Virus record (IMG/VR): IMGVR_UViG_3300043446_004048
Span: 1-49,487 of that record
DNA: 49,487 nucleotides
DNA from: a virus
Strand: one strand, 5' to 3'
Position 1 is the stretch's first letter. Every line of letters begins with the position of its first letter. The notes under the pieces were generated by a model. It saw only the letters and a list, made by a program, of their open reading frames with translations. It did not search any database and had not been told where the DNA came from. The translations under genes were made by a program, and so were the position numbers. Shown piece by piece: positions 7,441 through 14,958 of this stretch.

Positions 7441-8087
7441 CTGTAAAACTTATTAGCGTAACTCCAGATGCAGAAAAAACAATGGCATTTATTGCACGAG
7501 TTTCTAATCCTGCTAATCAGGCGTCAGAAAATTATGCCAAGTTGCTTGCTTATTGTATTAAGCATAATCATTGGTCTGTGTTTGAGCAGTCTTCTATGAC
7601 GCTTGAGATTGAAACGAATCGTGGTATTGCTGCTCAGATTTTGAGGCACCGTAGTTTTACATTCCAAGAGTTTTCACAAAGATATGCGGACACAAATTTG
7701 ATTTCAGAAAAAATTCCCCTTCCCGAACTTCGTAGGCAGGATACAAAGAACCGTCAGAACTCCACAGATGACCTTGGAGACTATGTGAAATTAAAATTGC
7801 TGGAAGATATCCGAGTTCACTTTAATGCCGCTCAGAATCTCTATAATCGCCTTCTAGAGGCAGAAGTTGCAAAAGAGTGTGCAAGGTTTGTATTGCCACT
7901 GGCAGTTCCTACCAGGATTTATATGACGGGTTCTTGCAGGTCTTGGATAACATACATTTCTCTCCGTGAAAAATCGGGAACACAAAAAGAACATATGGAT
8001 ATTGCAAAAGATTGTAAAGCAGTTTTTGCTGAACAGTTTCCTGTTTGTTATGAGGCACTTGGTGGTTCTAATGAATGGAATATATAA
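7437..8087 (+). CDS. thyX: FAD-dependent thymidylate synthase
   Basis: 216 residues, the normal ThyX size. The signature RHRSFTFQEFSQRY near residues 70-83 fits RHRX7S, which binds dUMP and FAD. The supporting N-terminal FIARVSNPANQ and the later YMTGSCRSWITYISLR block (substrate-binding Arg) are present. The enzyme methylates dUMP to dTMP using methylene-tetrahydrofolate with FAD/NADPH, feeding phage DNA synthesis. It is translationally coupled to the upstream coiled-coil gene. An HNH endonuclease gene follows 67 bases later. Confidence 0.96.
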   Translation: MTVKLISVTPDAEKTMAFIARVSNPANQASENYAKLLAYCIKHNHWSVFEQSSMTLEIETNRGIAAQILRHRSFTFQEFSQRYADTNLISEKIPLPELRRQDTKNRQNSTDDLGDYVKLKLLEDIRVHFNAAQNLYNRLLEAEVAKECARFVLPLAVPTRIYMTGSCRSWITYISLREKSGTQKEHMDIAKDCKAVFAEQFPVCYEALGGSNEWNI

Positions 8088-8116
8088 TGTAGTGAATGTA
8101 TAATATAAATTTATTT

Positions 8117-8146
8117 TATCCTATTATAAATATTTACGATAGGATA
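8117..8146 (+). promoter_or_regulatory. Hairpin with embedded late promoter, controlling HNH gene
   Basis: A perfect 8-base inverted repeat TATCCTAT (8117-8124) / ATAGGATA (8139-8146) encloses the late box TATAAATA (8125-8132). The right arm contains the Shine-Dalgarno AGGATA, eight bases before the ATG at 8155. Read-through RNA would hide the ribosome site; RNA starting at the late promoter (about 8138-8139) would lack the left arm. Confidence 0.7.
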
Positions 8147-8154
8147 GAATAAAT

Positions 8155-8640
8155 ATGAAACACAAACATCATATTATACCTAGGTATGAAGGAGGTTCAA
8201 ATTTATCTAAAAATTTAGTTGAACTAACAACTACACAACATGCTATGTGGCATTTTGCTGAATGGCAAAGAAAACAAAATCAGCGAGATTATCTAGCTTG
8301 GAAATGTCTTTCTGGGCAAATTGGAAAAGAAGAACTTCAGATGATAAAATCTAAATTAGGTTGGGAAAAGATGATTTCTTCACGAAAAACTCATCCAGCG
8401 ACTGGCAATAAAGGAAAACCTAAAACAAAAGAACATAGAGAAGCAATCAGTAAAGCTTTAAAGGATAAAGGAATAGTTCCCCCTACTAAATTAGCAAACC
8501 TTGCTAATCAAAAACTAACTGATGAAGAAGTTCTATATATTAGGAACTCTACAGAAAGCGGAGTTTTTCTTTCCAAGAAGTTTAATGTATCCACTAGCCT
8601 AATATCAAGAATACGATTAAATAAATGTAGGAGGATTTGA
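8155..8640 (+). CDS. HNH homing endonuclease
   Basis: 161 residues. It begins with an HNH-type site: HHIIPRYEGGSN (residues 5-16), a NLVELTTTQHAMWHF segment with the remaining His residues. A NUMOD3-like DNA-binding segment follows (GNKGKPKTKEHREAISKALK, about 80-105), and then a resolvase-like helix-turn-helix (SGVFLSKKFNVSTSLISRI) at the end. This nuclease plus modular DNA-binding layout is that of free-standing homing endonucleases. It sits between thyX and the gene at 8644, a typical intergenic insertion site. Expression is probably late only (see the hairpin just upstream). Confidence 0.88.
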   Translation: MKHKHHIIPRYEGGSNLSKNLVELTTTQHAMWHFAEWQRKQNQRDYLAWKCLSGQIGKEELQMIKSKLGWEKMISSRKTHPATGNKGKPKTKEHREAISKALKDKGIVPPTKLANLANQKLTDEEVLYIRNSTESGVFLSKKFNVSTSLISRIRLNKCRRI

Positions 8641-8643
8641 ATT

Positions 8644-8886
8644 TTGGCAATATATCCCATTATAAACAAGGAAACTGGTGAGACTAAAGTGATTGAAATG
8701 AGCGTTCATGACATCACACAGTGGTACAAGGACCATCCTGAATGGCAAAGGGATTGGTCGCAAGGATGTGCCACACCAGGAGAAGTTGGCGAGTGGAAAG
8801 ATAAACTCATCAATCGTAATCCTGGATGGAATGATGTTCTTGGCAAAGCAGCAAAAGCACCTGGTTCTCGTGTAAAAAAAATCTAA
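8644..8886 (+). CDS. Conserved cyanophage hypothetical protein
   Basis: 80 residues starting from TTG at 8644; the Shine-Dalgarno AGGAGG (8629-8634) lies in the last codons of the HNH gene and is well spaced, so the TTG start is credible. Motifs are VHDITQWYKDHPEWQRDWSQGCA and GEWKDKLINRNPGWNDVL. The protein looks familiar from T4-like cyanophages, where it precedes phoH, but I know of no function. The TAA overlaps the phoH ATG (TAATG), so the two are coupled. Confidence 0.7.
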   Translation: MAIYPIINKETGETKVIEMSVHDITQWYKDHPEWQRDWSQGCATPGEVGEWKDKLINRNPGWNDVLGKAAKAPGSRVKKI

Positions 8887-9644
8887 TGGCAAGAAGAAAA
8901 AGAACGACGAATGACCAACCAATCGGTGTTGGTCTTACAACCCGTCAGATGAAAAGGAAGAAGGCACTTGGAAGTGAATATCTATTAGATATTGACCCAC
9001 TTACAGAAAATCAAAGAAAACTTTTTGAATCGTATGCCGAACAAAAACACATTGTTGCTTATGGTTGTGCTGGAACTGGTAAAACTTTCATTACCCTTTA
9101 TAATGCTCTCAGGGAAGTTTTAGACGAAAGAACTCCTTATGAGAAAATTTATCTGGTTCGTTCTTTAGTTGCCACCAGAGAGATTGGTTTCCTTCCTGGT
9201 TCTTATGAAGACAAGTCAGACATTTATCAGATTCCTTATAAGAATATGGTAAAGTATATGTTCCAGATGCCTTCTGATGCTGAGTTTGAGATGCTCTACG
9301 GTAATCTTAAGGCACAAGAAACAATTAAGTTCTGGAGCACCTCTTTTCTTCGTGGAACAACCCTTGATAATTCTATTGTGATCGTAGATGAATTCCAAAA
9401 CTGCACGGCACATGAATTGGATTCAATCATCACTCGTGTCGGTGAGAACTCTAAAATTATGTTTTGTGGAGATGCTACTCAGTCCGACCTACAAAAGACT
9501 AATGACCGCAATGGAATTATTGATTTTATGAGCATCTTGCGTAAAATGCCATCTATTGATATAATAGAATTTGGTGTCGATGATATTGTTCGTTCTGGAC
9601 TTGTCAAGGAATATATTATTGCAAAATTAGAAGCAGGTTTTTAA
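8886..9644 (+). CDS. phoH: PhoH-like P-loop ATPase
   Basis: 252 residues. Walker A is GCAGTGKT (about residues 60-67), Walker B is VIVDEFQN (about 164-171), and the sensor region is MFCGDATQSDL, all in the standard PhoH order. PhoH-family proteins are ATPases/putative RNA or DNA helicases; in host bacteria they can be phosphate-regulated, and the gene is very widespread in marine phages. The real role in cyanophage infection is unproven. It is coupled to the upstream small protein and the downstream nuclease through overlapping TAATG junctions. Confidence 0.95.
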   Translation: MARRKRTTNDQPIGVGLTTRQMKRKKALGSEYLLDIDPLTENQRKLFESYAEQKHIVAYGCAGTGKTFITLYNALREVLDERTPYEKIYLVRSLVATREIGFLPGSYEDKSDIYQIPYKNMVKYMFQMPSDAEFEMLYGNLKAQETIKFWSTSFLRGTTLDNSIVIVDEFQNCTAHELDSIITRVGENSKIMFCGDATQSDLQKTNDRNGIIDFMSILRKMPSIDIIEFGVDDIVRSGLVKEYIIAKLEAGF

Positions 9645-10327
9645 TGTTCAATCATGTTGATTTGATTCTTCCCAAACTTGAACGGGAGACTATAGATGGT
9701 ATTCGATATTATAAAGTTCCAGATGATGAAGAACTACTTAAACTAGTTTCAATTACTTCTGTTACAAGTCATTTCAATAAAGAAATCTTTGTGAAGTGGC
9801 GCAAGAAGGTTGGTGAAGAGGAGGCAGAGAAGATTACTAAGGCAGCTACTGCTCGTGGTACGGATATGCATTCTCTTACAGAGATGTATTTAAAAAATCT
9901 TGATTTGCCTTCTGATGTTCTTCCAATTTCAGAATTCCTTTTTAATATTTCTAAGTCAACTCTTAAGAATATAAATAATATTCACGCTCTTGAAGGTTCC
10001 CTATATAGTAAGCAATTAGGTATTGCGGGAACTGTCGATTGTATTGCAGAATACAACGGCGAATTGGCAATTATCGATTTTAAGACTTCGAAGAAACCAA
10101 AACCACGAGAGTGGATTGAACACTATTTTGTTCAATGTATGGCATATGGTTGTATGTTGTACGAAATTACTGGTATAATGGTAAAGAAATTAGTCATTAT
10201 TATGGCATGTGAAAATGGAGAATGTGTTGTTTATGAAGAATACGACAAAGGAAAGTACATCAAATTGCTCTCCGAATATATTAGAACATTTGTTAGAGAT
10301 AAATTGGAACTCTATGGAACCAAGTAA
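9644..10327 (+). CDS. RecB-like PD-(D/E)XK exonuclease
   Basis: 227 residues with the PD-(D/E)XK core: GTVDCIAEYNG (about 129-139, catalytic Asp), then LAIIDFKTSKKP (about 141-152, acidic residue plus Lys), then the VQCMAYGCML helix with the Gln typical of RecB-family (Cas4/MGME1-like) nucleases. The upstream RGTDMHSLTEMYL helix corresponds to the family's first conserved helix. It probably degrades or processes single-stranded DNA ends during replication or recombination. It is placed between phoH and gp33, in the replication and transcription block. Confidence 0.85.
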   Translation: MFNHVDLILPKLERETIDGIRYYKVPDDEELLKLVSITSVTSHFNKEIFVKWRKKVGEEEAEKITKAATARGTDMHSLTEMYLKNLDLPSDVLPISEFLFNISKSTLKNINNIHALEGSLYSKQLGIAGTVDCIAEYNGELAIIDFKTSKKPKPREWIEHYFVQCMAYGCMLYEITGIMVKKLVIIMACENGECVVYEEYDKGKYIKLLSEYIRTFVRDKLELYGTK

Positions 10328-10574
10328 AGAACTAGAACAAGCAATAGAGGACAAGTTTCTAACTCCTTCCAAGTTTGCACTGGAAGTAGAGAAGATTGTT
10401 GCAGAAGAAAAGTGCAACTATATTGATGCAATTGTTCATTATTGTGAAGTGAATAATATTGAAGTGGATTCAATTACTAAATTGGTTTCTAAACCACTCA
10501 AAGAAAGATTGAAGTATGATGCTATCAATCTTAATTTTATGAAGAAAACTTCGAGAGCAAAACTTCCCCTATGA
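10314..10574 (+). CDS. 33: Late-transcription coactivator gp33
   Basis: 86 residues starting at ATG 10314 (MEPSKELEQAIEDKF), overlapping the nuclease gene by 14 nt. It is helical and charged, with VEKIVAEEKCNYIDAIVHYCE and a conserved end NFMKKTSRAKLPL. Position and sequence match the gp33 of T4-like cyanophages: in T4 the order is 33-59-32, seen here too. gp33 bridges the host RNA polymerase beta-flap to the gp45 sliding clamp for late transcription. It is translationally coupled to gp59 by ATGA. The longer open frame back to 10209 is a shadow of the nuclease gene. Confidence 0.85.
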   Translation: MEPSKELEQAIEDKFLTPSKFALEVEKIVAEEKCNYIDAIVHYCEVNNIEVDSITKLVSKPLKERLKYDAINLNFMKKTSRAKLPL

Positions 10575-11161
10575 GTCCTTTTGAGACATATCAACATTAT
10601 CTTTCTCTCAAAAGTCATTTCACAAATCCAAAATATGATTTCTTTAAGTATGGTGGGAAGTCTAGAGCAACTCTGACTTCCTTCAACAAACGCAAAGATA
10701 AATATTTTTTCGAAAAATCCTCAAGAAAATATTCTGATAAAGAAATCGTAGATTTTCTTGTATCAAATTTTGTTGCCACAGACAACCCACAGAATATATG
10801 GATTGGAGAAATTATCAATTCTGGAGAAAGAACATACACAGAGTGGATGAAACGACAGCAGAGTTTGACTTACTTGTTCAAAGAACAATCGGCAGAATTA
10901 CTCTCGGAAATAAAATTAGAAGATGCTTTCAATTGTTCGAAGGGTCATCCACCAGTTCTAAAAAAATTTCTAGGAGGAAAGATTTCTCCTGAAGTTCTGG
11001 TGATTTATGATATAATTTTCCAGTTCGGGAATGTGTTTGATAAGAAACTTATGGACCCTGTGTGGGAAACCGTAAGTCTAAAAATCAAGAAATACAAACC
11101 GTTTCTAAATATCGATGTGTTCAATTATAAAAAACTTTTACGGGAAATAGTCAATGAGTAG
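10571..11161 (+). CDS. 59: gp59-type loader of the replicative helicase
   Basis: 196 residues (T4 gp59: 217). It begins MSPFETYQHYLSLKSHF and has the NPKYDFFKYGGKSRATLTSFNKRKD segment and DIIFQFGNVFDKK near residues 140-155, as in cyanophage gp59. The protein loads the gp41 helicase onto gp32-covered single-stranded DNA at forks. Gene order 33-59-(DUF1825)-32 supports the call. Overlapping start and stop codons on both sides show it is part of one translational chain. Confidence 0.9.
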   Translation: MSPFETYQHYLSLKSHFTNPKYDFFKYGGKSRATLTSFNKRKDKYFFEKSSRKYSDKEIVDFLVSNFVATDNPQNIWIGEIINSGERTYTEWMKRQQSLTYLFKEQSAELLSEIKLEDAFNCSKGHPPVLKKFLGGKISPEVLVIYDIIFQFGNVFDKKLMDPVWETVSLKIKKYKPFLNIDVFNYKKLLREIVNE

Positions 11162-11486
11162 ATTTTTTGATTCTGAAATGATTCAGAATGAACTAAAAGA
11201 AATTAATGAACTCCAAGAATTTCTTTATGGAAGTATTCTGACTTTTGGTTCTATGTCCCGTGAAGATAAAATAGAACACGTTGAAAAAATGACACTGTTG
11301 CTTGAAAAGCAGCAAATTATGTACACAAGACTTTCTCTTTCTGATGACCCACAAGCGGTTGAGATGAAAGAGAACTTACGCAAGTCAGTTGCTCTGATGG
11401 GATTCCCACCAGATACTGATATGAATTTACTTTTCAATAGTATGAACAAAACCATTGAGTCTCTCAAGCAATTCATTGACAAGTGA
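11154..11486 (+). CDS. DUF1825 family protein
   Basis: 110 residues, start MSRFFDSEMIQNELKEINELQEFLY, then MSREDKIEHVEKMTLLLEKQ and DMNLLFNSMNKTIESLKQ. This fits DUF1825, a small helical family known essentially from cyanobacteria and their phages, which points to a cyanobacterial host and perhaps to capture of a host gene. Biochemical function unknown. It is inserted between gp59 and gp32 relative to T4 and overlaps gp59 by 8 nt. The gp32 promoter begins inside its last codons. Confidence 0.85.
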   Translation: MSRFFDSEMIQNELKEINELQEFLYGSILTFGSMSREDKIEHVEKMTLLLEKQQIMYTRLSLSDDPQAVEMKENLRKSVALMGFPPDTDMNLLFNSMNKTIESLKQFIDK

Positions 11487-11504
11487 GACCATCCTTGCTA
11501 TACT
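11476..11504 (+). promoter_or_regulatory. Sigma70-type promoter of gp32
   Basis: TTGACA (11476-11481) and TATACT (11499-11504) with a 17-base spacer. The start would be near 11511, giving a leader of about 37 nt. Confidence 0.85.
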
Positions 11505-11545
11505 ATCCGAGTAATCCCCCGAATCCAAACTATCCGAGGTAATCC
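11503..11545 (+). repeat. Direct repeat in the gp32 leader, possible operator
   Basis: CTATCCGAGTAATCC at 11503-11517 recurs as CTATCCGAGGTAATCC at 11530-11545, 27 bases apart. The second copy includes the gp32 Shine-Dalgarno (GAGG, 11536-11539). T4 gp32 represses its own translation by binding its leader, so a repeat over the ribosome site is a plausible operator. Confidence 0.5.
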
Positions 11546-11547
11546 AA

Positions 11548-12462
11548 ATGTCTTTTTCGGACCTTAAAAAACAATCCAAACTTGGTTCCCTGACTGCAAA
11601 ACTGGTCAAGGAAGTTGAAAAAATGAATAACAGCGCATCATCTGGTGATGATCGTGTATGGAAACTTGAATGCGATAAGAGCGGCAATGGTTATGCCGTC
11701 ATTCGTTTCCTTCCTGCTCCGAATGGTGAGGACCTTCCGTTCGTGAAACTCTACAGTCACGCATTCCAAGGTCCTGGTGGTTGGTATATTGAGAATTCTC
11801 TGACTACTCTGGGTCAGAAGGATCCTGTGTCGGAACTGAACTCCGAACTGTGGAACAATGGCACCGATGCTGGTAAAGAAGTTGCCCGTAAGCAGAAGCG
11901 TAAACTGACTTATGTGAGCAACATCTATGTGGTCAAGGACCCTGCTAATCCTGCTAACGAAGGTAAAGTATTCCTGTTTAAGTATGGTAAGAAAATCTTT
12001 GACAAACTGACTGCCGCAATGCAACCTGAGTTTGAAGATGAGCAAGCAATCGATCCGTTTGACTTCTGGCAAGGTGCCAACTTCAAACTGAAGGCGAAGA
12101 ACGTTGCTGGTTATCGTAACTATGATTCCAGTGAGTTTGCCGCACAAGGTTCTCTACTGGACGATGACGATGAAATGGAAGCAGTGTGGAAGAAGCAGTA
12201 TTCTCTTGCAGAACTCGTTGCTGCTGACCAGTTCAAGTCCTATGATGAACTGAAGAAGCGTCTTGAGTATGTGTTGGGTTCCAAGGGTTCCCGTCGTGTG
12301 GATGAGGAAGTTGCCGAAGAGGAAGAATATTCTCGTGGTCCCGTTCGTGACCTTGATGAAGATCTTCGAACTGAACTCAAGAATCTGACTCCTACCAAAT
12401 CTTCTTCTTATGATGAGGAAGATGATGATACTCTGTCCTACTTTGCAAAACTTGCTGAGTGA
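11548..12462 (+). CDS. 32: Single-stranded DNA-binding protein gp32
   Basis: 304 residues (T4: 301). It aligns along the T4 protein: EWKL-like VWKLECDKSGNGYAVIRFLP, GGWYIENSLTTLG, SNIYVVKDPANPANEGKVF, FKYGKKIFDKL, GANFKLKAKNVAGYRNYD, and an acidic C-terminus (DEEDDDTLSYFAKLAE) that contacts partner proteins. The N-terminal LAST-like basic segment is KKQSKLGSLTAKLVK. The zinc ligands of T4 gp32 (one His, three Cys) are missing. Codon use (many CTG, CGT, GGT) differs from the AT-rich neighbours, as expected for a highly expressed early gene. It has its own host-type promoter. Confidence 0.95.
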   Translation: MSFSDLKKQSKLGSLTAKLVKEVEKMNNSASSGDDRVWKLECDKSGNGYAVIRFLPAPNGEDLPFVKLYSHAFQGPGGWYIENSLTTLGQKDPVSELNSELWNNGTDAGKEVARKQKRKLTYVSNIYVVKDPANPANEGKVFLFKYGKKIFDKLTAAMQPEFEDEQAIDPFDFWQGANFKLKAKNVAGYRNYDSSEFAAQGSLLDDDDEMEAVWKKQYSLAELVAADQFKSYDELKKRLEYVLGSKGSRRVDEEVAEEEEYSRGPVRDLDEDLRTELKNLTPTKSSSYDEEDDDTLSYFAKLAE

Positions 12463-13049
12463 AGTCTGATTACACCATTGAACGTGTAAGTAAGTCCGAA
12501 GCCGCAGAGTTACTTCTGCGGTTTCATTATCTTAAGGACTTTTCAAAGGGTTTTAAATCTGGGTATAACTATGGTCTTTATAAGAATAATGACTTCTGCC
12601 CATTGAATATTGGTGGTATTCAGGGGGTCTGTGTTTTCACTGGACTTCCTGTTCCTGAAATTGCTAAAGGTGCTTTTGGATTAGAACGTAATGAACAACA
12701 GGGACTTTTTGAACTTTCGCGCCTCTGCATCCACCCAGACACACAATCTGACGAGCATAATATCACTTCTTGGTTTGTTTCAAGAGCGATTAGACAGTTA
12801 CGGAAGGATACTGAAGTTAAAGCAATCATCTCTTACGCTGATAGTGATTTCCATAATGGTACAATCTATCGTGCTTGTAATTTTAAATATTGCGGACTCA
12901 CAGACCCAAAGAAAGATTTCTACTATGCAGACGGAACTAAACACTCTAGAGGCAAAATTAAAGGTGCTGAAGGAGAATGGAAAGAACGCTCCCGCAAGCA
13001 CCGATATGTGATGGTTTTTGATAAGAATCTAGAACTCTTATGGGTTTGA
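12459..13049 (+). CDS. Mom-like DNA adenine modification protein (GNAT fold)
   Basis: 196 residues from a GTG whose last two bases are the start of the gp32 TGA. The pattern FHYLKDF, IQGVCVFTGLP, LFELSRLCIHPD, ITSWFVSRAIRQL, IISYADSDFHNGTIYRACNFKYCG matches the Mom family of phage Mu and relatives, which have an acyltransferase-like (GNAT) fold and convert adenine to N6-carbamoylmethyl-adenine to evade restriction. A similar role in protecting phage DNA is inferred. Placement directly behind gp32 suggests early expression. The 3' end overlaps the convergent gp53 gene by 12 nt. Confidence 0.75.
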   Translation: MKSDYTIERVSKSEAAELLLRFHYLKDFSKGFKSGYNYGLYKNNDFCPLNIGGIQGVCVFTGLPVPEIAKGAFGLERNEQQGLFELSRLCIHPDTQSDEHNITSWFVSRAIRQLRKDTEVKAIISYADSDFHNGTIYRACNFKYCGLTDPKKDFYYADGTKHSRGKIKGAEGEWKERSRKHRYVMVFDKNLELLWV

Positions 13050-13694
13050 TGCCCTAGTATTTTCCGTTCTAATCAAATTAGGATTTACATATTGCGATGA
13101 CTTGTCATAGGTCATCGCTTTTCTCATATCTGATATAAATTGCTGCAGATATACTTTCTTCAAAACATAGATTCCGCGCTTCTTATTATTTTTTTCAACT
13201 TCATATTCATAATTACTAATTCCAGAAACAACCTGACTTTGAGTTAAATTCTGAGTTGGTATGCTTGGATTTGGAATTGTAAAAGTTGAATCAACAACTT
13301 TACCTGCTGGAAGAATTAAACGACCTTTTGAATCTTTGATTTCTTGAGTTTCATAATGATGAATGTCATTTAAAGATTCCCCATAAATTGATTCTGCATA
13401 ATTATAAACATCTCTATCAGAAAGTGGCCATTGGTCTCTGACTCTTGTAATTCCAGCACTGATTAATATGACCCAATCATATTGAGTGCTTCCATAAAGT
13501 TCTTCTGCTACAGTGTCTGGGCGAGCGCCATCTGGAATTTGATACTTGTCAAAGAGAGTAAAGACATTCTGCAAGTCATCACGAAGTTTAGCACGACGAA
13601 ATATATTCTTCACAACAACATATTCATCAGATGCTTGTCTGCTTGATAAGAATGATTGATATTCTAAATTTGGTAGTTCTCTGAAATAAGTCAT
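13038..13694 (-). CDS. 53: Baseplate wedge protein gp53
   Basis: 218 residues from ATG (complement of 13692-13694), MTYFRELPNLEYQSF; the open frame further upstream only shadows gp48. Blocks YVVVKNIFRRAKLRDDLQN, FTLFDKYQIPDGARPDTVAEELYG, YDWVILISAG and RDQWPLSDRDVYNY are typical of T4-like gp53, which has a LysM-like fold and clips wedges together in the baseplate. The start overlaps the gp48 stop, so the two are co-expressed from the minus strand. The 3' end overlaps the Mom-like gene. Confidence 0.93.
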   Translation of the reverse strand: MTYFRELPNLEYQSFLSSRQASDEYVVVKNIFRRAKLRDDLQNVFTLFDKYQIPDGARPDTVAEELYGSTQYDWVILISAGITRVRDQWPLSDRDVYNYAESIYGESLNDIHHYETQEIKDSKGRLILPAGKVVDSTFTIPNPSIPTQNLTQSQVVSGISNYEYEVEKNNKKRGIYVLKKVYLQQFISDMRKAMTYDKSSQYVNPNLIRTENTRASNP

Positions 13695-14599
13695 TAGTAT
13701 CCAACTCCTGTTTTGCCTTGACCACTTTCGTAATCTTCTGCGTAAATTGGCGTCAATTCTTGGAAAGTTAATGTCAATTGCATATGAACTGGTGTTGCAT
13801 CGGAGTATGTTGCATAAGTTCCAGATGCAGTATAATTCACACCCATACTTGTAAGAGCACAAATCTTAAATTTATTCAAAAATGGATGTTGTTTATTTCC
13901 ACTCATGTATTGTAAACGAAAAACTTCTGGTGATTTGAGAAAAAGACCAGAAGCAGATCCAGAATTTAAACCTTTCTTAGCAGCAGAATAATATTTAAAG
14001 TTACGAATGATTTCTTTGATTTCTTTTGATTCTGAATCATCTCTAGGAACCATATCAAATTGAAATGTAACTGGAGATCTCAATTGAATTCCAGAAAATA
14101 AGAGTTCAATATTTTGATTGAAAGTAACTCCTTGTGCTCTTGAGATAATTGATCCAGAATCTTGTTTTCCCAGTGCTGCCTGAACAGCAGCAGCAGCAAA
14201 TCCTCCTTGAATTGCTCCTTGCCCAACTCCAGTTTGCGCTGCGTTTGCAACTTTATTTCCAAAACTAATTCCTTTTTCAAATAGAGATCCAGCTCCACCC
14301 TTAATAGCGCCAGTCGCCATATCATATAATCCACTTTCTAATGGATTTAGAGTTCCAGTTCCCCATTCAGCAGAATTTTGGTCACTAATTCCTTCTGGAA
14401 TTGGCAATATCACACTTCCTAGAATATCCTGATTTCCTTTCCCAGCATATATCTGTGCATATGTTTGGTCTGATGAATTCAAAGCAAAAGAGTTCCCCTG
14501 AGTTCCAAGTCCCGGAGGTTTATACCGAATAAAATCAATCTTTAAATAATCATCACTTTCACGAAGTTTTGCTTTTGGATATCTATATGAGAAAGCCAT
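13694..14599 (-). CDS. 48: Baseplate tail-tube cap protein gp48
   Basis: 301 residues beginning MAFSYRYPKAKLRESDDYLKIDFIRYKPPG, as in cyanophage gp48 (T4: 364). The middle (about 105-150) is Gly/Ala-rich with a GAIQGGFAAAAVQAAL hydrophobic helix, and the C-terminal part has tube-fold features (PVTFQFDMVPRDDSES, VHMQLTLTFQELTPIY). gp48 caps the baseplate hub and starts tail-tube polymerisation. Adjacent gp53 supports the call. Confidence 0.88.
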   Translation of the reverse strand: MAFSYRYPKAKLRESDDYLKIDFIRYKPPGLGTQGNSFALNSSDQTYAQIYAGKGNQDILGSVILPIPEGISDQNSAEWGTGTLNPLESGLYDMATGAIKGGAGSLFEKGISFGNKVANAAQTGVGQGAIQGGFAAAAVQAALGKQDSGSIISRAQGVTFNQNIELLFSGIQLRSPVTFQFDMVPRDDSESKEIKEIIRNFKYYSAAKKGLNSGSASGLFLKSPEVFRLQYMSGNKQHPFLNKFKICALTSMGVNYTASGTYATYSDATPVHMQLTLTFQELTPIYAEDYESGQGKTGVGY

Positions 14600-14610
14600 T
14601 TATATGTTTT

Positions 14611-14958
14611 CTAACTATTTATCCGTATTCTCCCATAAGGAATCTTTCTTAAATCTCCAACTTCGTTTCTGTCTACTATATGCAAAGGTCCGATGACTTC
14701 TTCCATCGTGTATTGTCTCTGCTCTCCCCAGTGAAAGTTAATTCCAACAAATCCCCACGAATAAACTTTTGTGACGGCAACTAATGGATTAGCATCATAT
14801 CTAATTCTAGGTGTCTTTGGTCGATAGACGAATGTATAAAACTTACCTGCTTCTGCTTTATTTGTGGTTTCTTTTAAAACATCTAAAATTTCCAGCATCA
14901 AATCATCTGGATCCTCAGTTCCAATAAGTTTTTTAACCAGACCTTTGACGCGATTCAT
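14611..14958 (-). CDS. Conserved cyanophage protein of unknown function
   Basis: 115 residues between gp48 and gp4, with its start overlapping the gp4 stop. Motifs: DPDDLMLEILDVLKETTNKAE helix, then a beta-rich FYTFVYRPKTPRIRYD, YSWGFVGINFHWGEQRQYT and EEVIGPLHIVDRNE. The family appears familiar from T4-like cyanophages at this position but has no T4 counterpart that I can name. A role in virion assembly is inferred from context only. Confidence 0.65.
   Translation of the reverse strand: MNRVKGLVKKLIGTEDPDDLMLEILDVLKETTNKAEAGKFYTFVYRPKTPRIRYDANPLVAVTKVYSWGFVGINFHWGEQRQYTMEEVIGPLHIVDRNEVGDLRKIPYGRIRINS

Noticed and set aside
10209-10313. Longer start for gp33
   Set aside because: It lies in the nuclease gene in another frame; the ATG at 10314 gives the expected size and start.
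13695-13862. N-terminal extension of gp53
   Set aside because: Antisense-strand bases here are the gp48 coding end in another frame; gp53 homologues begin at MTYFRELPN.
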